Source: Desulfomonilaceae bacterium (GTDB lineage: Bacteria > Desulfobacterota > Desulfomonilia > Desulfomonilales > Desulfomonilaceae). From it: a stretch of DNA of 17,630 nt. The stretch spans positions 1 to 17,630 of the forward strand of contig JBAZSD010000045.1 of assembly GCA_041662605.1 (NCBI GenBank). The letters are read 5' to 3'. Positions within the stretch are counted from its first letter, which is position 1. Each line of letters opens with the position of its first letter. Of the stretch, positions 5,505 to 14,178 are shown one piece after another. Position numbers and translations under genes: made by a program. The notes beneath the pieces are model-generated. The model searched no databases and was not told where the DNA came from. It saw nothing but the letters and a program-made list of their open reading frames with translations.

Positions 5505-7418
5505 TCACCTTTGTTTGTCGTAGAAAAACTGTTCAGGATGTATTGGTCCAGGATTAGGGTAAATCCAACTTTGAAAATCGGTAGCAGGCACATTCTTCAT
5601 ATTAGGCGCTACCACATAATAATCGGGTGGCTGATAAACCATCCCTATCACATAGAGATTTTCTTCGTTCGCTGCCAAGATCTGATCAAACAACTCCTTT
5701 TTCTTCTGATTTTCCGCCGTATGAACGATCTTGTCGAAAGTCTCCATCATTTTCTTGATTTCAGGGGGAGGTTCTTCGCCCTGGTTGCCTCGACTTTGGT
5801 ACCACTGAGCGTACAAGGGAGCCTGCAGGCTTTCTGAGTTGTAAGGAAAATACCATCTTGGCTCAAGGAGGCATTCCAAGCCACCGTCTCCTGGCCACAA
5901 AGCTATGTCGTGAGCGCAGGTTTGAGTTCTTTGTCGAAATAGTTCTCTGGTTTCCGACTTTACTGCGGTGTCTATTTTGATTTTCTTAAAATCAGAGGTG
6001 AGAATTTCCGCCGCGTCTACCCAGCTCTGAATTGAGGCCATTACATCAAGGCACAGTTGTAAACGTTGACCATCCGGTCTCTGACGCCAGCCGTCAGCGC
6101 CCACTTTAAGTCCCATGTCATCTAGCATTTTGTTCGCCGCATCAAGATCATACTCCAAGTGAGCGTTTTCATACGATGCGCTGTAATAGCCAGATTGCTT
6201 AAGTGGCGCCGCCTGACGAGGAGTGCCTTTGCCCCTGAACAGTATGTCGTTGATTTCAGAGCGCCTGATAGCATGTGAAAGAGCAATACGAAACCTTTTG
6301 TCCCCAATAATTTTTCTTACCACTGGATCCTGATGATTGAGATTAGGCGCAAGCAACAAACCTACGGAGGCCGTAGATATTTTAGGAACGAGTTTAAAGT
6401 TGCCGGTTCCTAATTGAGCCAGCAGAAGTATACTGTTGGACATTCCACCCAAATGATTGGCCTGCATGTCAATCTCACCAGCCACAGCTTTTAGCAGCAC
6501 CATATTGGCCTCAGCAAGCAGCTCAGTGGCGAGAGTGTCAATATAGGGAAGCTGATTACCCTTTTCATCAACTTTCCAGTAATAAGGGTTTCTTTCCATG
6601 ACAAAACGTTTTCCAGGGGCGGGAACTTTGGTTTTCCACGCTAGAATAGTCGGCAGATCCGTGGACACGAAAAGCCCTTGTCGGATGTTAATGAATTCAT
6701 TAAATATTTTATTCCAGGAAGACGCCTTTTTTTCTTTTAGTATCCGTTCCAGCTCTTCTGGTTTGGCGTATTTTTTGTGGAATTTTGAAAGGAAATGCTT
6801 GGGTCTTGTAACAAGAGTCATGCCTTCAGGACAGGCGAGATTTTCTAGAAAGAGTCCGTATGGATTCTTGTATTCAAAACGAACTGTCCAATCATCGAGC
6901 TTGGTCACTTTAGGCTCATCTCCCCCGGGGGCCAACCAGCCGGGAGCCGAGGAAGTGAGTTCCTTGTCTAACAGAGTGTCGTTGACGGCAAACAGGATGT
7001 CATCAGCGGTGAACGGGGCTCCATCAGACCACTTCACCCCTTGAACCAGTTTGAGCACGTAGACTCTACCCTGATCCTGTATTTCCCAGTTCACGCAAAG
7101 ATTGGGGACTACCTTAAACTCCGGGCTCCAACGAACCAGTGGATCATACAAAATCTTTCTGGTTTCATTCAGATCGGATACGCCTGTGTATGCCCGTCTC
7201 CATATACCTCCGTACATGCCGGTCATCTCAAACGGTTTTATTACAACAGGATTGGCTGGAAGCCTCTTGTCTATTGGGGGCAGTTGGCCATTTTTTACGG
7301 CCTGGGAAAGCATAGGGGATTCCTGGAATGCTGATGCCAGGCTGGAAATTCCGAAGGTCCCTGAAAAGAACATCATAGAGATAGAGAAAGCTAGACTCTG
7401 TTTGAACAATCTCGTCAT
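5505..7418 (-). CDS. ABC transporter solute-binding protein, family 5 (peptide/nickel type)
   Basis: This is a 637-residue secreted binding protein. Residues 1-30 are a signal peptide with a basic start, a hydrophobic core and an ASA cleavage site near 30. There is no lipobox cysteine at the cleavage point, so a soluble periplasmic form is likely. The family-5 signature sits at about 88-148: YDPLVRW, NWEIQDQGRVYVLKL, GVKWSDGAPFTADDI. It is longer than a typical DppA/OppA protein (~530), like the larger oligopeptide- or opine-type members. The start ATG has AAAGGAAGAG upstream. No permease or ATPase gene is in the window, so the partner transporter must be elsewhere. The 189-bp gap on its upstream side suggests its own promoter. 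The ligand cannot be predicted. Confidence 0.88.
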   Translation of the reverse strand: MTRLFKQSLAFSISMMFFSGTFGISSLASAFQESPMLSQAVKNGQLPPIDKRLPANPVVIKPFEMTGMYGGIWRRAYTGVSDLNETRKILYDPLVRWSPEFKVVPNLCVNWEIQDQGRVYVLKLVQGVKWSDGAPFTADDILFAVNDTLLDKELTSSAPGWLAPGGDEPKVTKLDDWTVRFEYKNPYGLFLENLACPEGMTLVTRPKHFLSKFHKKYAKPEELERILKEKKASSWNKIFNEFINIRQGLFVSTDLPTILAWKTKVPAPGKRFVMERNPYYWKVDEKGNQLPYIDTLATELLAEANMVLLKAVAGEIDMQANHLGGMSNSILLLAQLGTGNFKLVPKISTASVGLLLAPNLNHQDPVVRKIIGDKRFRIALSHAIRRSEINDILFRGKGTPRQAAPLKQSGYYSASYENAHLEYDLDAANKMLDDMGLKVGADGWRQRPDGQRLQLCLDVMASIQSWVDAAEILTSDFKKIKIDTAVKSETRELFRQRTQTCAHDIALWPGDGGLECLLEPRWYFPYNSESLQAPLYAQWYQSRGNQGEEPPPEIKKMMETFDKIVHTAENQKKKELFDQILAANEENLYVIGMVYQPPDYYVVAPNMKNVPATDFQSWIYPNPGPIHPEQFFYDKQR

Positions 7419-7607
7419 GACTCTTCCTTTACGGTCTCAGTACATTTTCAGGACAATTTACAACAGGTGAAAACAGGTAATCGGATTCTACTTCTAAACA
7501 ATACTATCACAACTCTGGGCCGTCAACCGCGAACAAACTTTTTTGGTCATGTGGAAGGCGCTTTGAAAAGTAGGCTATTGATCTAAACATCACAAACTGC
7601 CAAGAAA

Positions 7608-10247
7608 TCAATAAAAAAAAGATTCGATAGCATAAAGGAGGGTAATCGTGAGAATTACAGCGACGGCCATATGTGGGATAATCTCAATCAAATGCGAAGA
7701 GAAATGTGATTCTTTTCCTCGGCCCAGTCTATATGTAATGACCATAGTTCCTAAAGACCCTATCAATATCAAGACCTGTTGTATGAAAAGCGTCCATGAA
7801 GGTGGAACAGTAATTACCATGCGTTCAAAAACGCTGAAATGAAAGGTCTGCCACAACACAATCGGGAAATAGACTCCAAGGTTGATGAGATAATACAGGT
7901 GGAAAGCCATAAACCCTGTCAATACCAGAGGAAGCAAGGCGAGACCGAACCGCGCGAAATTTTCTCTTGAAGATTCGCCGGTAACCCGTGACGATAGGTT
8001 CGCAGCGAGAAAGACCAGGCTGTTTGCGCAAAAGATGCACACAGTAAAAAAACCTGTGAAGACCACTATGTCGGGCCAATCCATAAAAATACGATAAAAC
8101 CAGTCATATAAGGATCCGGTTTCTAACAGTTCACTTATGAGGCCTCCATACATGCTGATTACGAGGAAAGAGGTTATCGCTCCTACCTGACGCATCTCCC
8201 AGATCTCTCTGCCCGGAATACGCAAATTGAGATTTATTGCTCCATGAGGACAGTTTTTGACGCAATTCCCACAAAGCTTGCAAAACCTGTTGCTTCTCAA
8301 GGAGGGGGCCATCTGTCCAAATGGACAGCCCTCATGAGATGATGTGCCCACAAAACATTCATTGGACGTGCACTGGCTAGCGCATACATTTCGATCCGCT
8401 CTCAGTTCAAATGGTGACACCTTGGCCAGCACGCCCATCATCCCACCCAAAGGGCACAGATACCTGCACCAGGATTGCCTCTCAAAAACGATGGAGAATA
8501 TTACGGCGAAAAGCAATATGGTAATCAACAACAATCCCGTGTTAAAGGGGGAACTGCGGAGGTCAGTGGCTATTTCAAGCCAGATTATAAACATGGCTGA
8601 GACAGCGATGATCAGATCACTATTTTGTTTTAGAAACGCTGGAAAAGGAATATCAAATGAAATCAGTTTCTTCGCGAGATGCCCTATTGCGCCCATGGGA
8701 CACAGTGAGCACCAGAACCTCGCCCAAATGAAAGCGCCAAAAATCATTGTAGGCCATCCTATGGCCCAACTGAACAGGGCGCCAACATTGGAAGAAGGGC
8801 TGGCCGGTCCAAGAAAGAGCAACACGAGTAGTATGAAGAAAAATGGCGTTGCGGCGCTTTGAAAGATCACGGGGAAAAGAGGGCTACTTATGGCGCCCTT
8901 GATGGTGGGCGCCCTGAGAAGATTTATCTTTCCGTCAGCCTCAATACGTCTGAGGTCAAAGTATATGTCCTGGGGTCTAATTACACCGTCGGCAGAGAGT
9001 AGAACCGCCCTCTTCAAGGTTGTCGCCAGTTCCCTATCGTTACCCGGCCAGGAATAGCCGACTAAAGTCTTGATAGTTTCCTTCGGCAACTTGTTGATTT
9101 CTTTGTGAAGCTCTTGCGAGTACTTGCCGACATAATGTTCAACTAACGCCGGAATTTCTTTTCTTCGTTTACGCAGAGGGGGAACATGTATGGAGTGCTC
9201 GAGCATCCAATGCAGAAGAGGGTGTTTCTCTGCAGAAATTTCCGAAGCGTCCAGGTTTGTGGTTCCGATTATTCGAGTGTCAAGGTTTTGGTACCCAAGC
9301 GCCCCGACTTTCTTGAATTTTCCGTTCTTTAAGGAGAACAATAACCTGTTTTGCATTAGCGGTGTTAGGTGTTCCATCCCGCGGACAAGAAGGGTTCCCT
9401 CTTCTGTCAGTTCCAGGTATCCAGGAGTTTCTACACGGGATTGACCTTGCTCTCTGGTTTCTGAACCAAAGAAAAGCTTCATTTGCTGTTCGGTAAGATC
9501 CAGGTTTTCTTCGGGTAATTCACAATAGTTGAGATTATTTTTCGTTTCGGTTAATGGTCTGAGTAGATCCAGGAAAAGAAAAACTCGCTGATGGCTGGAC
9601 GACATTGTATACATTGCATGTGCAAGGAATTCTTTCCCAACGCCGGTCTCTCCAGTAATAAGGACTGGTTCCTGAGAGCCCGCAAGTTCCTCAAGACGTC
9701 GGCTTACACGCTTCCTGACCGTTTCTCCAACGAAATAGTCCGGGAACAGGTGATCTTCCCGACTGATGATGTTCTGAAGAGCCCTTTTTCTTCTAGTGTT
9801 TTTGTATACGTTTTGATCGAGTCTTATGACCTTGCGCGCTAGACGCTTCAACACGTTGATTGTGAATTCCGGGTTTGACTTAAGAACATTTTCGAATTCA
9901 ATGGCGGGTATTTTAAGAACCGTCGAATCTTCATCGGCAATCACTTCAGAATTGTTGGGGTTGGGAAGTCCTGTCAAAAAGCTTATTTCACCAATCAACT
10001 CTCCGGCGGAAAGTATGTCCACCAATATATCAGGATTATTTGGTTCCCTTACCAGGACTTGGGCTTTTCCGGAAACCAGAAAACTGACATCATGAGGTGT
10101 CTCGCCTGGTTCCAGGATGCGAGCCCCACGTTTGAAAGACTCAAGATTTCCCTTTCCCCACAAAGCTGAACGAATAGAATCGGGATATTCGGCGAATGGA
10201 TCCTTGAAATCGGGATTTGCTGGATTATCGGTGGTTAGTTCGGACAT
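7608..10247 (-). CDS. Crp-like domain / degenerate sigma-54-type AAA+ / NapH-like membrane polyferredoxin fusion
   Basis: Three modules occur in one 879-residue chain. (1) Residues ~30-145 are a cyclic-nucleotide-binding beta-barrel. GELIGEISFL is present, but the phosphate-binding Arg is replaced by the NPNNS segment (96-100). (2) Residues ~165-430 are an AAA+ domain of the sigma-54-activator type. Walker A is GETGVGKE (199-206). GAFTGA is replaced by REQGQS (265-270). The Walker B Asp-Glu is lost in GTLLVRGMEHL (284-294), the arginine-finger segment is not conserved (342-351), and WPGNDREL (400-407) is kept. There is no HTH. (3) Residues ~455-879 are a polytopic membrane part with WCSLCP (Cys513, Cys516), WCRYLCP (Cys594, Cys598), Cys622/626/631/641 and a ferredoxin motif Cys656-x2-Cys659-x2-Cys662-x3-Cys666-Pro, as in NapH/NosR/CcoG-like proteins. 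It is the last gene of the two-component operon, 56 bp after the regulator. Probably a membrane redox sensor or a signal-gated electron-transfer protein; this is inferred. Confidence 0.85.
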   Translation of the reverse strand: MSELTTDNPANPDFKDPFAEYPDSIRSALWGKGNLESFKRGARILEPGETPHDVSFLVSGKAQVLVREPNNPDILVDILSAGELIGEISFLTGLPNPNNSEVIADEDSTVLKIPAIEFENVLKSNPEFTINVLKRLARKVIRLDQNVYKNTRRKRALQNIISREDHLFPDYFVGETVRKRVSRRLEELAGSQEPVLITGETGVGKEFLAHAMYTMSSSHQRVFLFLDLLRPLTETKNNLNYCELPEENLDLTEQQMKLFFGSETREQGQSRVETPGYLELTEEGTLLVRGMEHLTPLMQNRLLFSLKNGKFKKVGALGYQNLDTRIIGTTNLDASEISAEKHPLLHWMLEHSIHVPPLRKRRKEIPALVEHYVGKYSQELHKEINKLPKETIKTLVGYSWPGNDRELATTLKRAVLLSADGVIRPQDIYFDLRRIEADGKINLLRAPTIKGAISSPLFPVIFQSAATPFFFILLVLLFLGPASPSSNVGALFSWAIGWPTMIFGAFIWARFWCSLCPMGAIGHLAKKLISFDIPFPAFLKQNSDLIIAVSAMFIIWLEIATDLRSSPFNTGLLLITILLFAVIFSIVFERQSWCRYLCPLGGMMGVLAKVSPFELRADRNVCASQCTSNECFVGTSSHEGCPFGQMAPSLRSNRFCKLCGNCVKNCPHGAINLNLRIPGREIWEMRQVGAITSFLVISMYGGLISELLETGSLYDWFYRIFMDWPDIVVFTGFFTVCIFCANSLVFLAANLSSRVTGESSRENFARFGLALLPLVLTGFMAFHLYYLINLGVYFPIVLWQTFHFSVFERMVITVPPSWTLFIQQVLILIGSLGTMVITYRLGRGKESHFSSHLIEIIPHMAVAVILTITLLYAIESFFY

Positions 10248-10303
10248 TCGTAAAATTTTGATTCAAAGAGATTACATAACGCAAGCTTTTGAGGACTATG
10301 CGC

Positions 10304-11731
10304 TCATGGAGCTTTTACAGAGGCTTCTATCCTAATACCGTATTTTTCAATCTTCGCGAGTAAAGTGGGTCTTGAAAGACCGAGGAGTTTGGCTGCCTGA
10401 GACCTGTTACCTCGAGTTATGGAAAGGGCTTCGGTCATCACTATTCTTGAGAATTCGTCGATCATGTCAACAAAAACGTTTTCTCGTCCACTGTTCAGTG
10501 AGCGTTTGATCCACTCATGCATGGAATCAAGATGGGACTGATCCCACGTTTCTCTCCCATCAGTCTCTATCCTTATGGCTTCTGATATTTCGTCCGAACT
10601 TATAGGCGCGCCTCGGCTAAATATCAGAGCTTTTTGAACTGTATTGGCCAGTTCCCTCACATTTCCAGGCCATGAGTACGATTCCATGACCAATCTGGCC
10701 TCCCGCGTCAATCCGGGGCTATCAATGGCCATCTCTTTAGAATAGCGCTTGAGAAAATATTCCGCCAGGATAGATATGTCACCATTTCGTTCTCGTAGTG
10801 GAGGAAGACTCAAAGTCACGACCTTTAGGCGGTAATAAAGATCTTCCCGGAAACGGCCATCTGCTAAAGCGGCTTCAAGGTCGCGATTTGTAGCGGCTAT
10901 GACGCGTACATCAACCGGTATTGGCGATCGACCGCCTAGGCGCTCAATGCTTCTTTCTTGAAGGAGACGCAATATCTTGGCCTGTATCCCGAACGGCATG
11001 TCTCCAATTTCATCCAGAAAAACTGTTCCACCACTAGCCTGCTCAATTTTGCCTATGCGCCTGTTTACAGCCCCGGTAAAAGCCCCTCTTTCATATCCGA
11101 ACAGTTCGCTTTCCAGAAGCGTTTCCGGGATAGCGACACAATTTATTACAAGAAATGGCTTATTAGAACGTATACTGTGCTGATACACTGCCCGGGCTAC
11201 AAGTTCCTTGCCGGTCCCTGATTCGCCCCGGATTAAAATTGTCGCTCCTGTTGACGCCACACGACCTATCTGTTTATAAACCTCCTGCATAGCTTTGCTG
11301 CGCCCAAAAATGACTTCTGAGGAATCACTCTCAGAGGCTGTGTCAATTTCCACTCTCGAACGCATGAACCTTGACGCCTCAAGCGCTTTTTCAATATTTG
11401 ACAACATTTCGGGAATGTCGAATGGCTTGAGAATATAATCAAAGGCTCCAAGTTTGGTAGCCTCTATGGCCGTGTCGGTAGTTCCGTAAGCCGTCATAAT
11501 GATAACAGGCAGCTTGGCGTCAATGTTGTGAATAGCCTTGAATGTTGTTAAACCGTCCATACCCGGAAGTCTGACGTCCATGACCACTAAATCTGGAGGC
11601 TCTGTTTTTACGATCTCGAGCCCACCTTCCCCCGTAGCGGACATCCTGACTTTATGCCCCTCTGCTGTTAGAATCTTTTCAAAACTGATACGCAACTGGG
11701 CATCATCATCAACGATTAGTATTTTTCCCAC
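10304..11731 (-). CDS. NtrC-family sigma-54-dependent response regulator
   Basis: This is a complete 475-residue activator of sigma-54 RNA polymerase. The receiver domain (1-~120) has the DDD acidic pocket (8-10), phospho-acceptor Asp52, Thr80 and Lys102. The AAA+ domain (~140-370) is intact: Walker A GESGTGKE (169-176), GAFTGA (216-221), Walker B GGTVFLDEIGDM (234-245), arginine fingers in RFREDLYYR (293-301) and WPGNVREL (354-361). A Fis-type helix-turn-helix ends the protein (GNRSQAAKLLGLSRPTL, ~441-457). The start is GTG behind GGAGAGG, overlapping the last 16 nt of the kinase gene. The pair is therefore translationally coupled and almost surely cognate. Target promoters are unknown; I found no clear -24/-12 site in the nearby gaps. 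Confidence 0.95.
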   Translation of the reverse strand: MGKILIVDDDAQLRISFEKILTAEGHKVRMSATGEGGLEIVKTEPPDLVVMDVRLPGMDGLTTFKAIHNIDAKLPVIIMTAYGTTDTAIEATKLGAFDYILKPFDIPEMLSNIEKALEASRFMRSRVEIDTASESDSSEVIFGRSKAMQEVYKQIGRVASTGATILIRGESGTGKELVARAVYQHSIRSNKPFLVINCVAIPETLLESELFGYERGAFTGAVNRRIGKIEQASGGTVFLDEIGDMPFGIQAKILRLLQERSIERLGGRSPIPVDVRVIAATNRDLEAALADGRFREDLYYRLKVVTLSLPPLRERNGDISILAEYFLKRYSKEMAIDSPGLTREARLVMESYSWPGNVRELANTVQKALIFSRGAPISSDEISEAIRIETDGRETWDQSHLDSMHEWIKRSLNSGRENVFVDMIDEFSRIVMTEALSITRGNRSQAAKLLGLSRPTLLAKIEKYGIRIEASVKAP

Positions 11732-13200
11732 GACACCTCTCCAGATACGGGAAGCTTTATCCTGAAGGTTGCGCCTTTCCCTTCGACCGACTCCAACTCC
11801 AACCAGCCCCCATGTTCTTCGACAATTCTTTGAGCAATGCTCAATCCCAGGCCAGTTCCTTCCTCCTTTGTACTGAAAAACGGCTGAAACAGTCTTTCCT
11901 GAATTGATTCAGGAACACCGGGGCCGTCATCGCTCATTTCAATCATCAGAACCGGGCCCTCTTGTTCCAGAACTTGTCTGGTCTCACGAATTAGAATATG
12001 CCCCCCGTTAACCATCGCCTCGCAAGCGTTAACCAACAAATTTACGAATACTTCTTTTAACTGGTCAGGATCCGCCTGTATCTCCGGAAGTGGCTTGTCT
12101 CTCATCAACTTGACTTTGACATCGTAGGACTCCAGTCGATGCTTCAACAACTGCAGTGACATATCAACAGAGTCGGAAGGACTGATTCTATGGGTTTTCA
12201 GTTTGGGAGGTCTGGAAAACTCGAGAAAATTACCTACAATAGTGTCAATATGTTTTATTTCCTCGGAAATTACTTCAAAATCCTCTTTTTCACTGTCGGT
12301 TAGAGACAACGTGCGCTCCATCGAAAAAAGGCGCATCTTTACCGAAGTTAGCGGATTTCTGACGCTGTGAGAGACTCCAGCGGCCAATTTTCCAACCAGG
12401 GCCCATTTTTCAGCCTGCTGCAGATGCTCCTGGCTCAACTCAAGTTTAGTTCTGGTTTGATCGACGTCATGAATAAGGTTTTGAAAACGTCTGCTCAAAG
12501 CCTTCACTTCGTTCCCTTCTATTCCAGCGCTTTTCTTTTCATCAGTGTCAATCGCCAGACGTCTTATAGGACCAAGAATCTGGTTGAGCAGGATATATGC
12601 CAGGACAAATCCCAACAACATAACCATTATCAATCCGCCGATCGCAGCAGCGTTAAGAAGAGCCGCTCTTTCCTTTATTGCCTCCTGCGCTTCGCTGATC
12701 CGGTCCACATAGGCGGTGTTAAATTCTCTGCAGAGATCCATTATTTTAAAAAACTGCCCCCTGATACTCTTGTGGAGATTATAACCTTGCTCCGTGTCAC
12801 CCTGTTTGTAGAAATTGACAACAGCGTCTCTAGACAGACTGTAACGAACATACTGGGAATCGAGCTGGTTGAGTATGTTTCGCTCCTTTTCAGTCTCAGC
12901 GAGTTGTCTCGCTCTTTTTAGCCATGTTTCAAAAGATGTATCGTGTTTTTCAAGTTCTTTGAGCCACATGGGATCACGATCCTGAAAGTAATAAGTCACG
13001 TAGCCCTTTTGCATGACCAAAGCGTTTTCCAATTCCTGAGAAGCATGTATCGCCTGGATGTCTGTTTCCAAGAACTTGTTGATATACCTGTCCATAACGT
13101 ATGTGTGGGAAATTGAAATGATTGCCCCAGCGGCCGTTATGAACATCAAAGCGCCCAGGATGAGCAATATCCGAGTTTGTAGACTTATTCGGTGAAACAT
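11716..13200 (-). CDS. Membrane sensor histidine kinase
   Basis: This 494-residue kinase has two transmembrane helices (about 11-33 and 183-207). They flank an all-helical ~150-residue periplasmic sensor that looks like a four-helix bundle. A HAMP-like linker (~208-250) and a coiled coil lead to the catalytic core. The phospho-acceptor is His278 in AAGVSHSVRNPLTS, where the residue after His is Ser instead of the usual Glu/Asp. The core continues with the N box (NLLVNACEA, 387-395), DDGPG (424-428), FQPFFSTK (438-445) and GTGLGLS (448-454). The missing acidic residue may lower phosphatase or phosphotransfer activity, as family knowledge implicates it in catalysis. Its end overlaps the response regulator start, and it lies 18 bp after the cytidylate-kinase-like gene. 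The stimulus is unknown. Confidence 0.93.
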   Translation of the reverse strand: MFHRISLQTRILLILGALMFITAAGAIISISHTYVMDRYINKFLETDIQAIHASQELENALVMQKGYVTYYFQDRDPMWLKELEKHDTSFETWLKRARQLAETEKERNILNQLDSQYVRYSLSRDAVVNFYKQGDTEQGYNLHKSIRGQFFKIMDLCREFNTAYVDRISEAQEAIKERAALLNAAAIGGLIMVMLLGFVLAYILLNQILGPIRRLAIDTDEKKSAGIEGNEVKALSRRFQNLIHDVDQTRTKLELSQEHLQQAEKWALVGKLAAGVSHSVRNPLTSVKMRLFSMERTLSLTDSEKEDFEVISEEIKHIDTIVGNFLEFSRPPKLKTHRISPSDSVDMSLQLLKHRLESYDVKVKLMRDKPLPEIQADPDQLKEVFVNLLVNACEAMVNGGHILIRETRQVLEQEGPVLMIEMSDDGPGVPESIQERLFQPFFSTKEEGTGLGLSIAQRIVEEHGGWLELESVEGKGATFRIKLPVSGEVSWEKY

Positions 13201-13218
13201 TTGAGTATATAGCCTTGC

Positions 13219-14031
13219 CTAATCACTGAAAAATGAAGCGGTGGGACTTACATTTATTCTGACCTCCTTCACATCAGCGATACCTTCGGCCTGGGATTTC
13301 AGTTCTTCGGCCAGTGGTTTAGCCACCGATGGTCCTACCTGTGTGTCCACGTAGACTACTCCACTCTTGGCTGAGACCCTCACCGAGGGGCAAGTATTCA
13401 CCAACACAGACTTAACACGGGCCGCCAGAACCAAATCGTCGAGATCTTTCTGTGACTCCGGGGTGGTCTTGAATTGATCCAGGCCCGCGGTATAACAGAT
13501 TATGTCTACAGCGTTTTCGACCGTTATCTTGTGGATGTGGATGACAAGATCATAAAGGCTCGAATCCCATGTGTCCACCCCGAATAACCTTATGCCCCAT
13601 TGCCTTCGCTCATGATCGTCTTTTTTCAATACATAAAGGGCTTCTTCTGCAGAAATGTTTTCCCTCTCCATTTCCAGACGAACTCTGTTTTCAATGTCCG
13701 AGAGAATCCGGATCTTCATTACGTGCTTAATGCCCTTGAGAAAATAGTGACCGGCGAGCCCGTGATAAACTACATTATCTTTTTGCACTTGCTCCAGAAA
13801 AGAGGATTCCAGGAAGGTCAGATATCTTTCTTTTCCGTAAGTGAATCTCTCCAGGACTGAAGGGGCGTCATGAAGCGCACGAACGAGTTTTATTTCAGGT
13901 ATATTGAAATGCTCAGAAGCGTCTAGGAGAACTTCTCTCGCCATGCATCGGTATCCCAGTCTTTCCGCGACCTTTTCCGCGACTTCTTTCCCTTTGCTGT
14001 AAGACCCTCTTGAGATGGTTATTATCGCCAT
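13219..14031 (-). CDS. Cytidylate-kinase-like protein with C-terminal BON domain
   Basis: Residues 1-~185 match the cytidylate-kinase-like family. The beginning, ITISRGSYSKGKEVAEKVAE, carries a P-loop-like SRGxxxxGK segment, followed by a LAGHYFL block (92-98) and IRILSDIENRVRLEM with Arg-rich lid helices to ~148. Residues ~197-262 look like a BON domain (LAARVKSVL, VYVDTQVG, VKEVRINV), a module usually linked to membranes or periplasmic stability proteins. I see no signal peptide or membrane segment, so the protein should be cytoplasmic. The start ATG follows AGGAACTGGATA. It is the first gene of the operon with the histidine kinase, the regulator and the polyferredoxin fusion. Such kinase-like proteins are found next to signalling genes, but their substrate is unknown; a regulatory role is inferred. 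Confidence 0.82.
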   Translation of the reverse strand: MAIITISRGSYSKGKEVAEKVAERLGYRCMAREVLLDASEHFNIPEIKLVRALHDAPSVLERFTYGKERYLTFLESSFLEQVQKDNVVYHGLAGHYFLKGIKHVMKIRILSDIENRVRLEMERENISAEEALYVLKKDDHERRQWGIRLFGVDTWDSSLYDLVIHIHKITVENAVDIICYTAGLDQFKTTPESQKDLDDLVLAARVKSVLVNTCPSVRVSAKSGVVYVDTQVGPSVAKPLAEELKSQAEGIADVKEVRINVSPTASFFSD

Positions 14032-14101
14032 TATCCAGTTCCTTTCCGTAAGGGCTATTTTTGAGTTGAAGAATAAAATCCTTCATAGACTTATACACTC
14101 T

Positions 14102-14130
14102 TTGAAATTTTCAGAGAAGCGCGATATGTT
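14102..14130 (+). promoter_or_regulatory. Sigma-70-type promoter of the Nramp gene
   Basis: TTGAAA (14102-14107, 5/6 to -35) and TATGTT (14125-14130, 4/6 to -10) are separated by 17 bp. The predicted start near 14137 leaves a leader of about 42 nt before the ATG at 14179. I saw no manganese-riboswitch or MntR-like palindrome. The same 147-bp gap must also hold the divergent promoter of the minus-strand signalling operon, for which I found no good boxes. Confidence 0.45.
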
Positions 14131-14178
14131 GTGAGGCAGAAATCAAAGCTCTTCCAGTTGGTCGGATCGTACTGAAAA

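Noticed and set aside
7419..7607. Sigma-54 promoter TGGCAG...TG upstream of the solute-binding protein gene (minus strand)
   Set aside because: TGGCAG is present but no TTGC element follows at the required spacing.
8344..8862. 172-residue plus-strand ORF opposite the polyferredoxin domain
   Set aside because: It mirrors the cysteine-rich and membrane coding sequence of the real gene on the minus strand and has no family features.
12367..12921. 184-residue plus-strand ORF inside the histidine kinase gene
   Set aside because: It is antisense to a complete kinase with all motifs; no recognisable domain.
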